Shown piece by piece: positions 8,081 to 16,787 of a stretch of DNA of 64,000 nucleotides. Position numbers and translations under genes: made by a program. The DNA is from Devosia enhydra (lineage in GTDB: Bacteria > Pseudomonadota > Alphaproteobacteria > Rhizobiales > Devosiaceae): NCBI RefSeq assembly GCF_900119845.1, contig NZ_FPKU01000003.1:675990-739989 (forward strand). The letters are read 5' to 3'. The notes beneath the pieces were generated by a model. It was given only the letters and a program-made list of their open reading frames with translations. It was not told the DNA's origin and made no database searches. Each line of letters opens with the position of its first letter. Position 1 is the stretch's first letter.

Positions 8081-10078
8081 ATGAACGGGCCGGCGGAACC
8101 GCCCCGCCAACCTCACGTTGACCGGCCGACCAGCCTCGGAGACCTGCCTCAAATGACTGATATCCTACCGTCCGGACGGTGCCCGGGCGCCCTGCCTGTC
8201 GATGGCGGCGTGCGTTTTATCGTCTGGGCTCCCGAACACGACCAGATGGCCCTGCGCATCGAGGGGCGCGGCGATTTCGGGCTCCAGAAGGCCTCCGACG
8301 GCTATTTCGAAGCCACCATAGAGGGCGCCGCGATCGGGGATCGCTATTGGCTCCGCCCCGGGGACAGCTCCGAATGGCTCGCCGACCCAGCCTCGCGCTG
8401 GCAGCCCGAGGGGCCGGAGGGCCCCTCCGAAGTTGTGGGCAGTGACTATGAGTGGACCGACCGGGACTGGCCGGGGCTGCGCATCGCCGGCCAGGTGGTC
8501 ATGGAGATGCATGTGGGCAGCTTCACCCCGGAGGGCACCTGGGCGGCGGCGATGGACAAGCTGCCGCTGCTCGTCGACACAGGCATCACGCTCATCGAGA
8601 TGATGCCGGTTGCAACCTTTCGCGGCCGGTTTGGCTGGGGCTATGACGGCACCCATCTCTTTTCGCCCTATCACCACTATGGCCGCCCCGACGACCTCAG
8701 GGCCTTCATCGACCGCGCCCATGCGCTGGGGCTCGGGATGATCCTCGATGTGGTCTACAACCATTTCGGCCATGGCAACCGGACGGCGGATTTCTCGCGC
8801 CACTATTTCAAATCCGAGGAAAACGACTGGGGCAAGGTACTCAATTTCGACGGTCCGCAGGCTCAGGGCGTTCGCGACCATGTCATCGGGAATGCCGTGC
8901 AGTGGATCCGCGATTTCCATTTCGATGGCTTGCGGCTCGATGCGGTGCAAGAGATCAAGGACGAGTGCCCGCGCCACATCGTTGGCGAACTGGTGGCCGC
9001 CTGCCGCAAGGCCGCCGGCGAGCGATCCATCGTGATGATCGGCGAGATCGAGACGCAGAAGGCCAAATTCGCCCGCCCCGAACCCCAGGGAGGCATGGGG
9101 CTCGATGCGATCTGGAACGATGATTTCCACCATTCGGCGCGCGTTGCGCTCACCGGGCGGCGCGAGGCCTATTATCACGACCATCATGGGCGCCCGCAGG
9201 AATTCGTCTCGTCGGCAAAGTTCGGCTTCCAGTTCCAGGGCCAGCGCTATGACTGGCAGATGCACGCCCGCGGTACGCCCGCCCGTGATCTCGGCGCCGC
9301 GCAGTTCGTGCATTTTCTCGACAATCACGACCAGATCGCCAATTCGGGTCGCGGCATGCGGGTCCATCAGCTGGGCAGTCCGGCGCGGACCCGGGCGCTC
9401 ACCGCGCTGCTTCTGCTGGGTCCACAAACGCCCATGCTGTTCCAGGGCCAGGATTTTGCCGCCTCACAGCGCTTTCTCTATTTCTCCGAACAGGGCGAAC
9501 TCGACGACGCCATCGCCGAAGGGCGCAAAAAGGAAATGACCCAGTTTCCCAGCCTGCGTGATCCGGCCATGGAAAGCCGCGTCATGCGCCCGGCCAGCCC
9601 TGAATGCTTTGCGGCGACCAAACTCGACTGGGCCGAGCGCGACGCCCATGGCGAATGGCTGGCGCTGCATCGCGACCTCATTCGCCTGCGCAAGTCCGAC
9701 CCGGTGCTTTCGCTCCAGCCCAATGCCCGCAGCGGCGGGCTCGATGGCAGTGTGGTGAGCGAGGACACCCTCATGCTGCGCTGGTTCGCGCAAGGCAGCG
9801 GAACCGACCGGCTGCTGCTGATCAATCTGGGCCGCGACCTCGCCATTCGCTCCATCCCCGATGCGCTTTATGCGCCGCCCGAAGGGACGGAGTGGCGGGT
9901 GATGATGTCGACGGAAGACCCTGCCTATGGCGGGGCGGGCCGGGCCCCCATCGACCTGATGGAGCGCTGGACCCTGCCTGCCGATTGCGCGCTGCTGTTC
10001 GGCGCCTCGCGTGCCGCGCCGCGTCCGGCCCCCGAGGTCGCGGAGCTCAAGGCTTTCCAGCGCGATCTCGAGGGATGA
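8081..10078 (+). CDS. treZ: Malto-oligosyltrehalose trehalohydrolase (TreZ-like)
   Basis: 665 residues from ATG 8081; an inner ATG at 8153 (GGAG 12 nt upstream) is an alternative start. An N-terminal CBM48/E-set domain (VRFIVWAPEHDQMALRIEG) precedes the GH13 barrel. Motifs typical of TreZ: LIEMMPVATFRGRFGWGYDG, ILDVVYNHFGH, FDGLRLDAVQEI (nucleophile), MIGEIE (acid/base) and FLDNHDQIANSGRG, then LFQGQDFAASQRFLYF. TreZ releases trehalose from maltooligosyl-trehalose made by TreY. No treY lies in this window. The gene is divergent from the alpha-glucosidase. A related branching or debranching activity is possible but fits the motifs less well. Confidence 0.85.
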   Translation: MNGPAEPPRQPHVDRPTSLGDLPQMTDILPSGRCPGALPVDGGVRFIVWAPEHDQMALRIEGRGDFGLQKASDGYFEATIEGAAIGDRYWLRPGDSSEWLADPASRWQPEGPEGPSEVVGSDYEWTDRDWPGLRIAGQVVMEMHVGSFTPEGTWAAAMDKLPLLVDTGITLIEMMPVATFRGRFGWGYDGTHLFSPYHHYGRPDDLRAFIDRAHALGLGMILDVVYNHFGHGNRTADFSRHYFKSEENDWGKVLNFDGPQAQGVRDHVIGNAVQWIRDFHFDGLRLDAVQEIKDECPRHIVGELVAACRKAAGERSIVMIGEIETQKAKFARPEPQGGMGLDAIWNDDFHHSARVALTGRREAYYHDHHGRPQEFVSSAKFGFQFQGQRYDWQMHARGTPARDLGAAQFVHFLDNHDQIANSGRGMRVHQLGSPARTRALTALLLLGPQTPMLFQGQDFAASQRFLYFSEQGELDDAIAEGRKKEMTQFPSLRDPAMESRVMRPASPECFAATKLDWAERDAHGEWLALHRDLIRLRKSDPVLSLQPNARSGGLDGSVVSEDTLMLRWFAQGSGTDRLLLINLGRDLAIRSIPDALYAPPEGTEWRVMMSTEDPAYGGAGRAPIDLMERWTLPADCALLFGASRAAPRPAPEVAELKAFQRDLEG

Positions 10079-10138
10079 AGAGTTTGTCGGCCGGCATTCA
10101 GGACCGGGGACGCCGATGCCCGTCTGGTTGGCCGCGCT

Positions 10139-11314
10139 TTAGGGGCGCGGTACCATCGGCACACCGGCGATGTGGGTCGACAAGGGCACGAGATCGCTCG
10201 AAAGATGCACGAAATCGGCCCGCGCCCCGCGCCGAAGGTGGCCGTGTCGGGCCGAAGCGCCGATCGCCTGGGCGGGATAGAGCGAGGCCATTCGCAGCGC
10301 CTCCTCCAGAGGCAGCGCGAGCCTGCGATGGACGAAGCGCACGGCTTCGATCAGCGTCAGGTCGGCGCCGGCGAGCGTGCCATCGGCCAGCCGCAGGGCA
10401 CCATCGGCGCGCGTGATGGTGCGGCCGTTGAGGGTAAAGGATTTGATGTCGGTACCCGCCGGAGCCATGGCATCGGAAACAAGAAAAACCCGCCCGGGCC
10501 CGCGCTTGGCGCGCATGGCGACATCGAGCGCGGCCGGGTGCACATGGATGCCATCGGCGATGATGCCGGCCCAGAGCGAGCCCAGCCCCAGCGCCGCGCC
10601 GACCACGCCGGGCTCGCGATTGAGCATCTGGCTCTGCGCGTTGAACAGATGCGTGACCATCGACGCGCCGGCCGAAGCCGCCGCCTCGACCATCGTGTAG
10701 CCGGCATCGGAATGGCCGATGGAAACGGTGATGCCGGCCGCCGCCAGCGCCGCTATCTGTTCCGGCGGCACGGTTTCGGCCGCTACCGTGACGATGAGAT
10801 GCGGCAGGCTCGGCCGGGCGGCGATGAGCGCATCGCGATCGGCCGGCTCCATCGGGCGGATCAGCGCCGGATCATGTGCGCCCTTGCGCGAGAGGGCGAG
10901 ATGCGGGCCTTCGAGATGCAGCCCCAGGAACCCCGGTAGTTCGAGCCGCGCGGCCTCGGCGCCCGCCGCCAGCGCGCGGGCGGTGATGGCGGGGCTGTCG
11001 GTGATGAGCGTGGGCAGGAGCGCCGTGACCCCCGCCGCCGCATGGGCCGCGAGGATGGTCCTGATCGCCTCGAGATCGGGCGCATCGTTGAACTGCACCC
11101 CGCCCCCGCCATTGACCTGCAGGTCGACGAGCCCGGGCACGATGAGCCCGCCCTCGAGCCTCTGGCGCCCCGCCTCGGCGGGAATGGCATCCTCCGGCAC
11201 GATGCCGGTGACGATGCCATCAGCAACGAGCAGGGCCGCACCCTCATGCCACGCCTCGCCATCGAAGAGGCGTTCGGCGCCGACAATGGCGGTAAGCGCA
11301 GCGGGGCGGCTCAT
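10139..11314 (-). CDS. nagA: N-acetylglucosamine-6-phosphate deacetylase
   Basis: 391 residues. It removes acetate from GlcNAc-6-phosphate in amino-sugar catabolism and cell-wall recycling. Features: VPGLVDLQVNGGGGVQFND (the usual HxH replaced by Q-x-N, as in E. coli NagA), the metal Glu in LHLEGPH, metal His in IGHSDAGY and VTHLFNAQ, and the catalytic Asp in FLVSDAMAP. The start at 11314 overlaps the preceding SIS gene stop (ATGA). It is the last gene of a GntR-SIS-nagA operon. A long open frame continuing upstream of 11314 is only a frame shadow of the SIS gene. Confidence 0.95.
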   Translation of the reverse strand: MSRPAALTAIVGAERLFDGEAWHEGAALLVADGIVTGIVPEDAIPAEAGRQRLEGGLIVPGLVDLQVNGGGGVQFNDAPDLEAIRTILAAHAAAGVTALLPTLITDSPAITARALAAGAEAARLELPGFLGLHLEGPHLALSRKGAHDPALIRPMEPADRDALIAARPSLPHLIVTVAAETVPPEQIAALAAAGITVSIGHSDAGYTMVEAAASAGASMVTHLFNAQSQMLNREPGVVGAALGLGSLWAGIIADGIHVHPAALDVAMRAKRGPGRVFLVSDAMAPAGTDIKSFTLNGRTITRADGALRLADGTLAGADLTLIEAVRFVHRRLALPLEEALRMASLYPAQAIGASARHGHLRRGARADFVHLSSDLVPLSTHIAGVPMVPRP

Positions 11315-12357
11315 ACGGTGCGGGTGACCTTCATCAGATGCGGCGGGGTATCGGGGTTGTAGCCCAGATGCCGCGAATGGCCTTCGACAAAGGCATAGAA
11401 CGACACGATCAGCCCCAGCGCATCGCAGAGCGGATGCCCGGTGACGACAGAGGGCAGCCGCGTGGCCGATTTCGCCCTGTCGGTCGTGGCAAAGGCGATG
11501 GCACCCTGGGCGGCGAGGCGATCGACGCTTTCGGCCAGCGAGGTCTCGGCGGCATCGGGTACGGCGAGCCCGAGAATGGGGAAGCCGTTTTCGACGATGC
11601 GGGCCGGCCCGTGCAGCACTTCGGCCGAGCTGTAGGCTTCGGCATGAAGGCCGCAGGTTTCCTTGAATTTGAGCGCCGCTTCGCCGGCAATGGCGAGCGT
11701 CGGGCCACGCCCCAGCACATAGAGCGAGCGATGGTCGCCCAGCCCCTCCCCCAGCGCCGACCAGTCGCAGGCGATGGCCCGCGTCAGGCTCTCGGGCAGG
11801 CTGGCGAGCGCGGCTTCGAGCGCGCTGTCGCGCTGCCAGGCAGCCAGCAGGGCAAGGCCGGCAACGACGGAATTGACGAAGGTCTTGGTGGCGGCCACCG
11901 ACTTCTCCTCGCCCGCGGCAAGGCCGATGGCGTGATCGGATGCGGCGGCAAGGGGCGAATCGAGCGTGTTGGTGACCGCGATGGAGAGCGCGCCGCTGGC
12001 CTTGGCGGCCTCGGCCATGGCGACGATATCGGGGCTCTTGCCCGATTGGGACACCGAGACGGCAGCGGCGTTGGAAAGCTTCAGCGAGCGCCCATAGATC
12101 GACATGATCGAGGGCCCGAGAGAGGCCACCGGCACGCCAGCCGAGAGCTCGACGGCATATTTGAAGAAGGCCGAGGCATGGTCGGACGATCCACGCGCGA
12201 TTGTGGCCACCAGCCCGGGATCGCGGGCGCGCAGGGCCTCGCCCGCAGCCCCGATGGCATCGCGCTGTGCCAGCAACCGCGCCACTGCAGCCGGGATCTC
12301 CTCGATCTCGGCCCGCATGAAGGTCTTGGCAGCTGCTGTGGTCGGCGCGTGTGTCAT
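11311..12357 (-). CDS. SIS-domain glucosamine-6-phosphate deaminase (NagB-II type)
   Basis: 348 residues with two SIS domains (about 30-170 and 195-335), resembling the isomerase half of GlmS without the glutaminase domain. Visible motifs: IARGSSDHASAFFKYAVE, SVSQSGKSPD, ITNTL-type strand (SIAVTNTLDSPL), the SVAATKTF signature, and LGRGP followed by ALKFKETCGLHAEA. Such SIS proteins next to nagA are glucosamine-6-phosphate deaminases unrelated to classical NagB; the product enters glycolysis as fructose-6-phosphate. Start ATG 12357 overlaps the GntR stop by one base (TGATG). Sugar isomerase activity on another aminosugar (AgaS-like) is the main alternative. Confidence 0.87.
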   Translation of the reverse strand: MTHAPTTAAAKTFMRAEIEEIPAAVARLLAQRDAIGAAGEALRARDPGLVATIARGSSDHASAFFKYAVELSAGVPVASLGPSIMSIYGRSLKLSNAAAVSVSQSGKSPDIVAMAEAAKASGALSIAVTNTLDSPLAAASDHAIGLAAGEEKSVAATKTFVNSVVAGLALLAAWQRDSALEAALASLPESLTRAIACDWSALGEGLGDHRSLYVLGRGPTLAIAGEAALKFKETCGLHAEAYSSAEVLHGPARIVENGFPILGLAVPDAAETSLAESVDRLAAQGAIAFATTDRAKSATRLPSVVTGHPLCDALGLIVSFYAFVEGHSRHLGYNPDTPPHLMKVTRTV

Positions 12358-13220
12358 CAACGGTTCCCCTGCCCGCTGCCTCCATCGCCAAGCCTCAGCT
12401 CGGCGACGAAATCATAAAGATCGCCGCGATAGAGCGAGCGGGTGAACTCGATGACGCGGCCTGTTGCAAGGTAGGATATACGCTCGATATGCAGGCTTGC
12501 CGACCCCGAAGGCACATCGAGCAGTCGCGCATCCTCGGCCGAGAGATTGGCGGCACGGATGCGCTGGATGGCGCGCACGGGCCGGCGCCCCGAGACTTCG
12601 AGATGGGCATAGAGCGAATTGGTCACCGCCTCGGGATCGGGCAGCACATCAGCCGAAAGCGCCGCGCGCTCGACGGCAAGGGGCGTTTCTCCGGCGATGC
12701 GCAGCCGCGCGATGCGCGCAACGCGGTCGCCCGATGAGAGGCCAAGCGAAACGGTCTCTTCGGGCGAGGGCAGATAGAGGCCGCGATCGAGGAACACCGA
12801 GCGCACAGCCATGCCGCGCCGCGCCATGTCTTCGGCAAAGGAGGTGAGGCGGGAAAGCGACTGCTCGACGCGCCCCAGCTGCGGGGCGACGAATGTGCCC
12901 GAGCCATGGCGCTGCACCAGCACGCCCTCGCGCACCAGCTGCTGCACCGCCTTGCGCACGGTGACGCGCGAGACATCGACACGCTGCGCCAGATCGCGTT
13001 CGGAAGGCAGGGCGTCGCCGGGGTTGATCTTGCCCGAATGCACCGCCTCTTCTATCCAGCGCTTCAGACGCAGATAGATGGGGCCGCCCTGGGGCAGCAC
13101 GATTGCGTCGTCTCCGAACAGCCCGGCCGCGGTCTCGGCCATCACCATCCCCCGTTCACGCGCCGGCAGGCCGGGGCGCAACGGCCCGGATTGAGCAGGC
13201 GAACTGGCGTCGGCGGGCAT
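12357..13220 (-). CDS. GntR family regulator with UTRA domain (NagR/HutC subfamily)
   Basis: N-terminal winged HTH (GPIYLRLKRWIEEAVHSG through LPSERDLAQRVDVSRVTVRKAVQQL) followed by a UTRA effector domain (from about SLSRLTSFAEDMARRG to LYRGDLYDF). UTRA-GntR proteins next to nagA commonly sense GlcNAc-6-P or GlcN-6-P and repress the nag genes. First gene of an operon with the SIS deaminase and nagA (one-base overlap). Start is uncertain: ATG 13220 is used here; ATG 13148 or 13142 (GGGGG six bases upstream of the latter) would give the more usual ~260 residues. Confidence 0.88.
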   Translation of the reverse strand: MPADASSPAQSGPLRPGLPARERGMVMAETAAGLFGDDAIVLPQGGPIYLRLKRWIEEAVHSGKINPGDALPSERDLAQRVDVSRVTVRKAVQQLVREGVLVQRHGSGTFVAPQLGRVEQSLSRLTSFAEDMARRGMAVRSVFLDRGLYLPSPEETVSLGLSSGDRVARIARLRIAGETPLAVERAALSADVLPDPEAVTNSLYAHLEVSGRRPVRAIQRIRAANLSAEDARLLDVPSGSASLHIERISYLATGRVIEFTRSLYRGDLYDFVAELRLGDGGSGQGNR

Positions 13221-13433
13221 GGCGGCACTGGACGGACTCCCTTGCCGGCATAATACCAATAATAGACCAGCGGCCAAGGGAAATTTCCGCTCGCCCTCGC
13301 AGGCCGGGAGCCCATCGCGCGTTCCCCGCTCTTTCCCTGAGTTTTCCTGCCGGGTTAAGCCCTTGAGGCCAGCTTAAGTCCTCAGAACAAGTGGTATGGT
13401 GTTGGCATGCTTGCCAAGCTTGCCGCACCACCC

Positions 13434-13478
13434 GCAAAAGCAAACCGGGCCGGCCCCGGAGGGAGCCGACCCGGCTTT
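13434..13478 (-). terminator. Rho-independent terminator downstream of the DUF4394 gene
   Basis: On the minus strand, 13474-13465 pairs with 13454-13445 (10-bp GC stem with one G-U pair, 10-nt loop), followed by TTTGCTTTTGC at 13444-13434. It lies 60 bp past the DUF4394 stop in the right orientation. Confidence 0.65.
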
Positions 13479-13537
13479 CCGCCGATCCGGGCCAGCGGCT
13501 GGGGTGCCGGCCCGGGGCGGAAGGACGATCCCGAGGC

Positions 13538-14329
13538 TTACATCGCCGGGAGGATGGCGACGTCGCGGATCATGCCGTCGATGCCGGCAAGTTCACCCAC
13601 GGCAGTGGCTTCGCCGCTCTCGAGATCGAGCGTGTGCACGACATTGTCGGCGATCAGCCAGGCGGTGTTGGTGCCGTCGGCCGTCGTCTGGATGTCGAAG
13701 GCATAGGTCTCGGCATCCCAGCCCTCGCCATCCCCGATCACGGCAAGCGTGCCGTCATTGGGGGCGGTCTGCTGGAGGAGGCCCTTGGCGGCGTCGATGT
13801 CATACATCTTGGTCGCTTCGGGCTTGCCGTAGGAATTGAGATAGGCGGTGGCCACCACCATCTGTTGGTCGGCGGCATTGGGGCCGGCCGGATCGAACTT
13901 CAGCGAGCCATCGACGGTGACGGCGCCATCATCGACATTGGCGCGATGATTGGTGCCATCGGTGGCCATGATGCGCAGGCGGTCGGCGGCCGGGTTGAAG
14001 TCGACCATGGCGCCCACGCCATCGGGCAGGGTTTCGGAGAGCGTGCTCTTGTCGGTGGCAGCGCCCGTGGCGGGATCGATGGTGACGACGCGGCCGTCCG
14101 AGGCAACGCCATAGAGCAGGTTGTCGGCGGGGCGCACATCGATGCCGTGCAGCGCATCGACCCCTTCGACATCGACCATGCCGGAGACGGCGAGCGTCTC
14201 GGTGTCGATCATCACGAGGGTCTTGTCGCCCACGAGCGCCACAGCCGGAGCAGCAAGTGCGGTGGCAGCGGTAAGGGCAAAAGCGGAAGCGGCGAGCGCG
14301 AGGCGGGCGGCGGGGCGGATGATGGTCAT
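13538..14329 (-). CDS. DUF4394 domain exported protein
   Basis: 263 residues. A Sec-type signal peptide (MTIIRPAARLALAASAFALT, cleavage near ALAAP) is followed by a repetitive beta-propeller-like region of the DUF4394 family (e.g. LHGIDVRPADNLLYGVASDG, DRLRIMATDGTNHRANVDDG). Periplasmic or secreted; no biochemical role known. GGGAG sits six bases before the ATG. It is divergent from an ECF sigma/anti-sigma pair, an arrangement that suggests this gene is a target of that sigma factor. No catalytic motif visible. Confidence 0.85.
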   Translation of the reverse strand: MTIIRPAARLALAASAFALTAATALAAPAVALVGDKTLVMIDTETLAVSGMVDVEGVDALHGIDVRPADNLLYGVASDGRVVTIDPATGAATDKSTLSETLPDGVGAMVDFNPAADRLRIMATDGTNHRANVDDGAVTVDGSLKFDPAGPNAADQQMVVATAYLNSYGKPEATKMYDIDAAKGLLQQTAPNDGTLAVIGDGEGWDAETYAFDIQTTADGTNTAWLIADNVVHTLDLESGEATAVGELAGIDGMIRDVAILPAM

Positions 14330-14518
14330 GGTTGTCTCCCAGTCTTGTTGTTTGTTCTCGGGGGGCGATTGGCGCCCGTTACGAAGGGATTACCCACGGG
14401 CTCCCCCTTCTGGATGCAGCGGGTGCGATTATTTTTTCGGGCCTCGTGCTTTTTTTCCGAGCCTTGCGTCGTTTCGCGGTTTCCCCGTGTTAGGAAGACG
14501 ACAAGAAGGAGCGCGCGC

Positions 14519-15061
14519 GTGGCCGGAAGTGACGATGCCGAAGCGTTGATGGTGCGGATCGGGCAAGGCGACCGGGCGGCACTCGCAAGCCTGTTCACCG
14601 CCCAGGCGGGGCGGATGAAGGCCATCGCCCGGCGCATCGTGCGGCGCGACGACCTGGCCGAGGAAGTGGTGCAGGATGCCTTCATCGCCGTCTGGCAGAA
14701 GGCCCGCCTCTATGATCCCGCGCGCGGCGCGGCCGTAGCGTGGATCACCACGATCACCCGCAACCGCGCCCTCAACATGCTGCGCGATGGCGGGCGGCTC
14801 GAAACCCATGACGAGGAAAGCCTCGCCGAACTGGGCGACCGCGAGGCCGACGCGCTTGCCGCCTTCGACCGGCTGGCCGAGCGCGACGCGCTGCGCGGCT
14901 GCCTCTCCACCCTCGATCAGGCCAAGCGCAAGGCCATCCTGCTCTGCTATGTGGTCGGCATGAGCCATGGCGAGACCGCCGCGACGCTGAAGGCGCCGCT
15001 CGGCACCGTGAAGGCCTGGATCCGGCGCGGCATGATCGCGCTGCAGGAGTGCCTGGCATGA
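14519..15061 (+). CDS. ECF-type RNA polymerase sigma factor
   Basis: 180 residues. Region 2 (DDLAEEVVQDAFIAVWQKA, then AWITTITRNRALNML) and region 4 (LSTLDQAKRKAILLCYVVGM, then LGTVKAWIRRGM, the -35 recognition helix) are clear and there is no region 1.1 or 3, as in ECF sigmas. The start is GTG 14519, chosen for AAGGAG at 14506-14511 with 7 nt spacing; an open frame extends far upstream but is non-coding. The stop overlaps the anti-sigma start (ATGA). Autoregulation with the divergent DUF4394 gene is likely but I cannot identify the promoter motif confidently. Confidence 0.92.
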   Translation: MAGSDDAEALMVRIGQGDRAALASLFTAQAGRMKAIARRIVRRDDLAEEVVQDAFIAVWQKARLYDPARGAAVAWITTITRNRALNMLRDGGRLETHDEESLAELGDREADALAAFDRLAERDALRGCLSTLDQAKRKAILLCYVVGMSHGETAATLKAPLGTVKAWIRRGMIALQECLA

Positions 15062-15801
15062 GCACACCCGACGATATGGGCCGGGCCGGCGACTACGTGC
15101 TGGGGCTGATGGAGCCCGAGGCGCAGGCCGCGTTCGAGGCCGATATGCTGCGCGATCCCGCCCTTGCCGCGCAGGTCGACCTGCTGGCCCGCCGCATGGG
15201 TGCGCTCGATGATACGGCCGAGCCGGCCCCGGTTTCGGCCGGGCTCTGGGAGAGGCTCGCCGACCAGCTCGATGCGCACCCCCAGGTCGCCCCCCTTCGC
15301 CCGGCCGCACCGACGGCCGCGGCGACACCGACTGCGCCAAGGCGGGAAAAGCGCGCCGACTGGCGCCTGCTGCCCATGGCCGCGAGCGTGCTGGTTGCCG
15401 CCGGCCTCGGCTATCTCACCGGTTGGCAGACCCGTCCGCTGCCCGAGCCGGGGGCGCCGGTGGTGGTTGCCGTACTGCTTTCGGAGGGGACCCAGGTTCC
15501 CGGCGCCATCATCGAGGCCTTCGCCGATGACAGCGTGCGGGTCGTGCCGCTCGAGAATTTCATCGTGCCCGAAGGCCGGGTGCTCGAGCTCTGGACCCTG
15601 CCCAATCCTGCCACCGGCCCGGTCTCGCTGGGGCGCTTCGACAGCCCGCGCTCGATCGTACTCTCTGGTCCTAACCTGCCCCGGCCGGCGTCCGGCCAGC
15701 TCTACGAGATCACGCTCGAACCTGCTCCAGGCTCGCCCACCGGCCGCCCCACCGGCCCCATCCTCGTCAAGGGGCTCGCCCAGCAGCCCCCGGAGGTCTA
15801 A
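15058..15801 (+). CDS. Anti-sigma factor, RskA (anti-sigma-K) type
   Basis: 247 residues. A cytoplasmic N-terminal anti-sigma domain (AGDYVLGLMEPEAQAAFEAD, residues ~10-30) is followed by a Pro/Ala-rich linker, one transmembrane helix at about 104-122, and a periplasmic C-terminal RskA domain (about 130-247; VLELWTLPNPATGP is a recognisable family stretch). No HxxxCxxC zinc motif. It should hold the co-encoded sigma factor at the membrane until a periplasmic or envelope signal frees it. ATG at 15058 overlaps the sigma stop codon. Confidence 0.9.
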   Translation: MSTPDDMGRAGDYVLGLMEPEAQAAFEADMLRDPALAAQVDLLARRMGALDDTAEPAPVSAGLWERLADQLDAHPQVAPLRPAAPTAAATPTAPRREKRADWRLLPMAASVLVAAGLGYLTGWQTRPLPEPGAPVVVAVLLSEGTQVPGAIIEAFADDSVRVVPLENFIVPEGRVLELWTLPNPATGPVSLGRFDSPRSIVLSGPNLPRPASGQLYEITLEPAPGSPTGRPTGPILVKGLAQQPPEV

Positions 15802-15881
15802 ACCCGCGCGCTTTCGAGCTTGAACGCTTGTGCAAAGACCCCGCCCGGCGCTAAGGGACAACCGGGGTCTGGGGGCATGCG

Positions 15882-16787
15882 ATGAAGCAGGTGAGACGGC
15901 TGTTGCGGCGCACGGTGATGCGATCGATCAGCGATGGGCTGCATGATCTCATCATGCTCAACTACGTCCGCCTGACTAACGGAAAGCTGCCGCACTGGCC
16001 GAACCTGTCGAACCCGACGCGGCTCAGCGACAAGATGCTGGCGCTGAAGCGCTTCCATCGCCATCCCCTGGCGGTACAGCTGGCTGACAAGCTGCTCGTG
16101 CGCGACATCGTGGCCCAGCGGCTGGGGCCGGAATACGCGATGCCGCTGCTTCAGGTCGCCGATAGTCCGGAGGCCATCGACCGGGAGAGCCTGCCCGAGC
16201 GCTTCGTGGTCAAGCCCAATCACGGCTCGGGCATGGTGATGCGGGCCAGCCGCGACAGCATCGACTGGGTCGAGGCAAGCCGGACATTCCAGACCTGGCT
16301 CGATACCGATTACGCCGGCTATTCGCGTGAATATCAGTATGCGACACCGCGGCGCGTCCTGCTCGTGCAGCCCGATCTCAAGGCCATGCATGGCGAGGAC
16401 CTGCCCGAACCCAAGGTGCTATGCTTTAATGGGGAGCCGCGCTACCTCTTCATGCGGCAGGTCGAGCCCAATGGCGAGCGGCGGCGCAATGTCTATGATG
16501 CGGAAGGGCGGCTGCAGCCCTTCTCGGAGGGAGCCCCGCACGCCGAAAAGCCGGAGCCGGCGCCCGAGCGGCTGAAGGCGTTTTTTGCGGTGGCCCGCGC
16601 AATGGCCGCTGACCTGCCCTTTGCGCGCGTCGATCTCTATGACACGCCCGGCCAGATCCTTCTGGGGGAAGTGACCTTCCACCATAATGGCGGCTTCCTG
16701 AACGTCATCCCCGACAGAGCCGATGCCTTTCTGGGCAGTCAGCTCGTCCTTCCCCCTCTGCAGCGCCAGGGCCGCCGGGCGAAATGA
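15882..16787 (+). CDS. TupA-like ATP-grasp protein, copy 1
   Basis: 301 residues of the TupA-like ATP-grasp family, thought to ligate amino acids or similar groups to surface polymers. Visible: LSNPTRLSDKMLALKR (N-terminal family signature), ERFVVKPNHGSGMV (ATP-grasp nucleotide-binding strand and loop), and ARVDLYDTPGQILLGEVTFH near the C-terminus (metal-binding Asp/Glu). No signal peptide, so cytoplasmic. It overlaps a second, related gene by four bases. Substrates unknown; in other genomes family members sit in capsule or exopolysaccharide loci, but no such genes are seen here. Confidence 0.85.
   Translation: MKQVRRLLRRTVMRSISDGLHDLIMLNYVRLTNGKLPHWPNLSNPTRLSDKMLALKRFHRHPLAVQLADKLLVRDIVAQRLGPEYAMPLLQVADSPEAIDRESLPERFVVKPNHGSGMVMRASRDSIDWVEASRTFQTWLDTDYAGYSREYQYATPRRVLLVQPDLKAMHGEDLPEPKVLCFNGEPRYLFMRQVEPNGERRRNVYDAEGRLQPFSEGAPHAEKPEPAPERLKAFFAVARAMAADLPFARVDLYDTPGQILLGEVTFHHNGGFLNVIPDRADAFLGSQLVLPPLQRQGRRAK

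Noticed and set aside
10139-12391. A 750-codon open frame that appears to fuse an Arg/Gly/Ala-rich N-terminal half to NagA
   Set aside because: The N-terminal half overlaps the SIS gene in another frame and resembles no protein; NagA has its own ATG at 11314 in an ATGA overlap.
13391-15061. A 556-codon plus-strand frame running into the sigma factor
   Set aside because: The part before 14519 is antisense to the DUF4394 gene and of low-complexity composition; GTG 14519 has a strong AAGGAG site and gives the normal ECF length.
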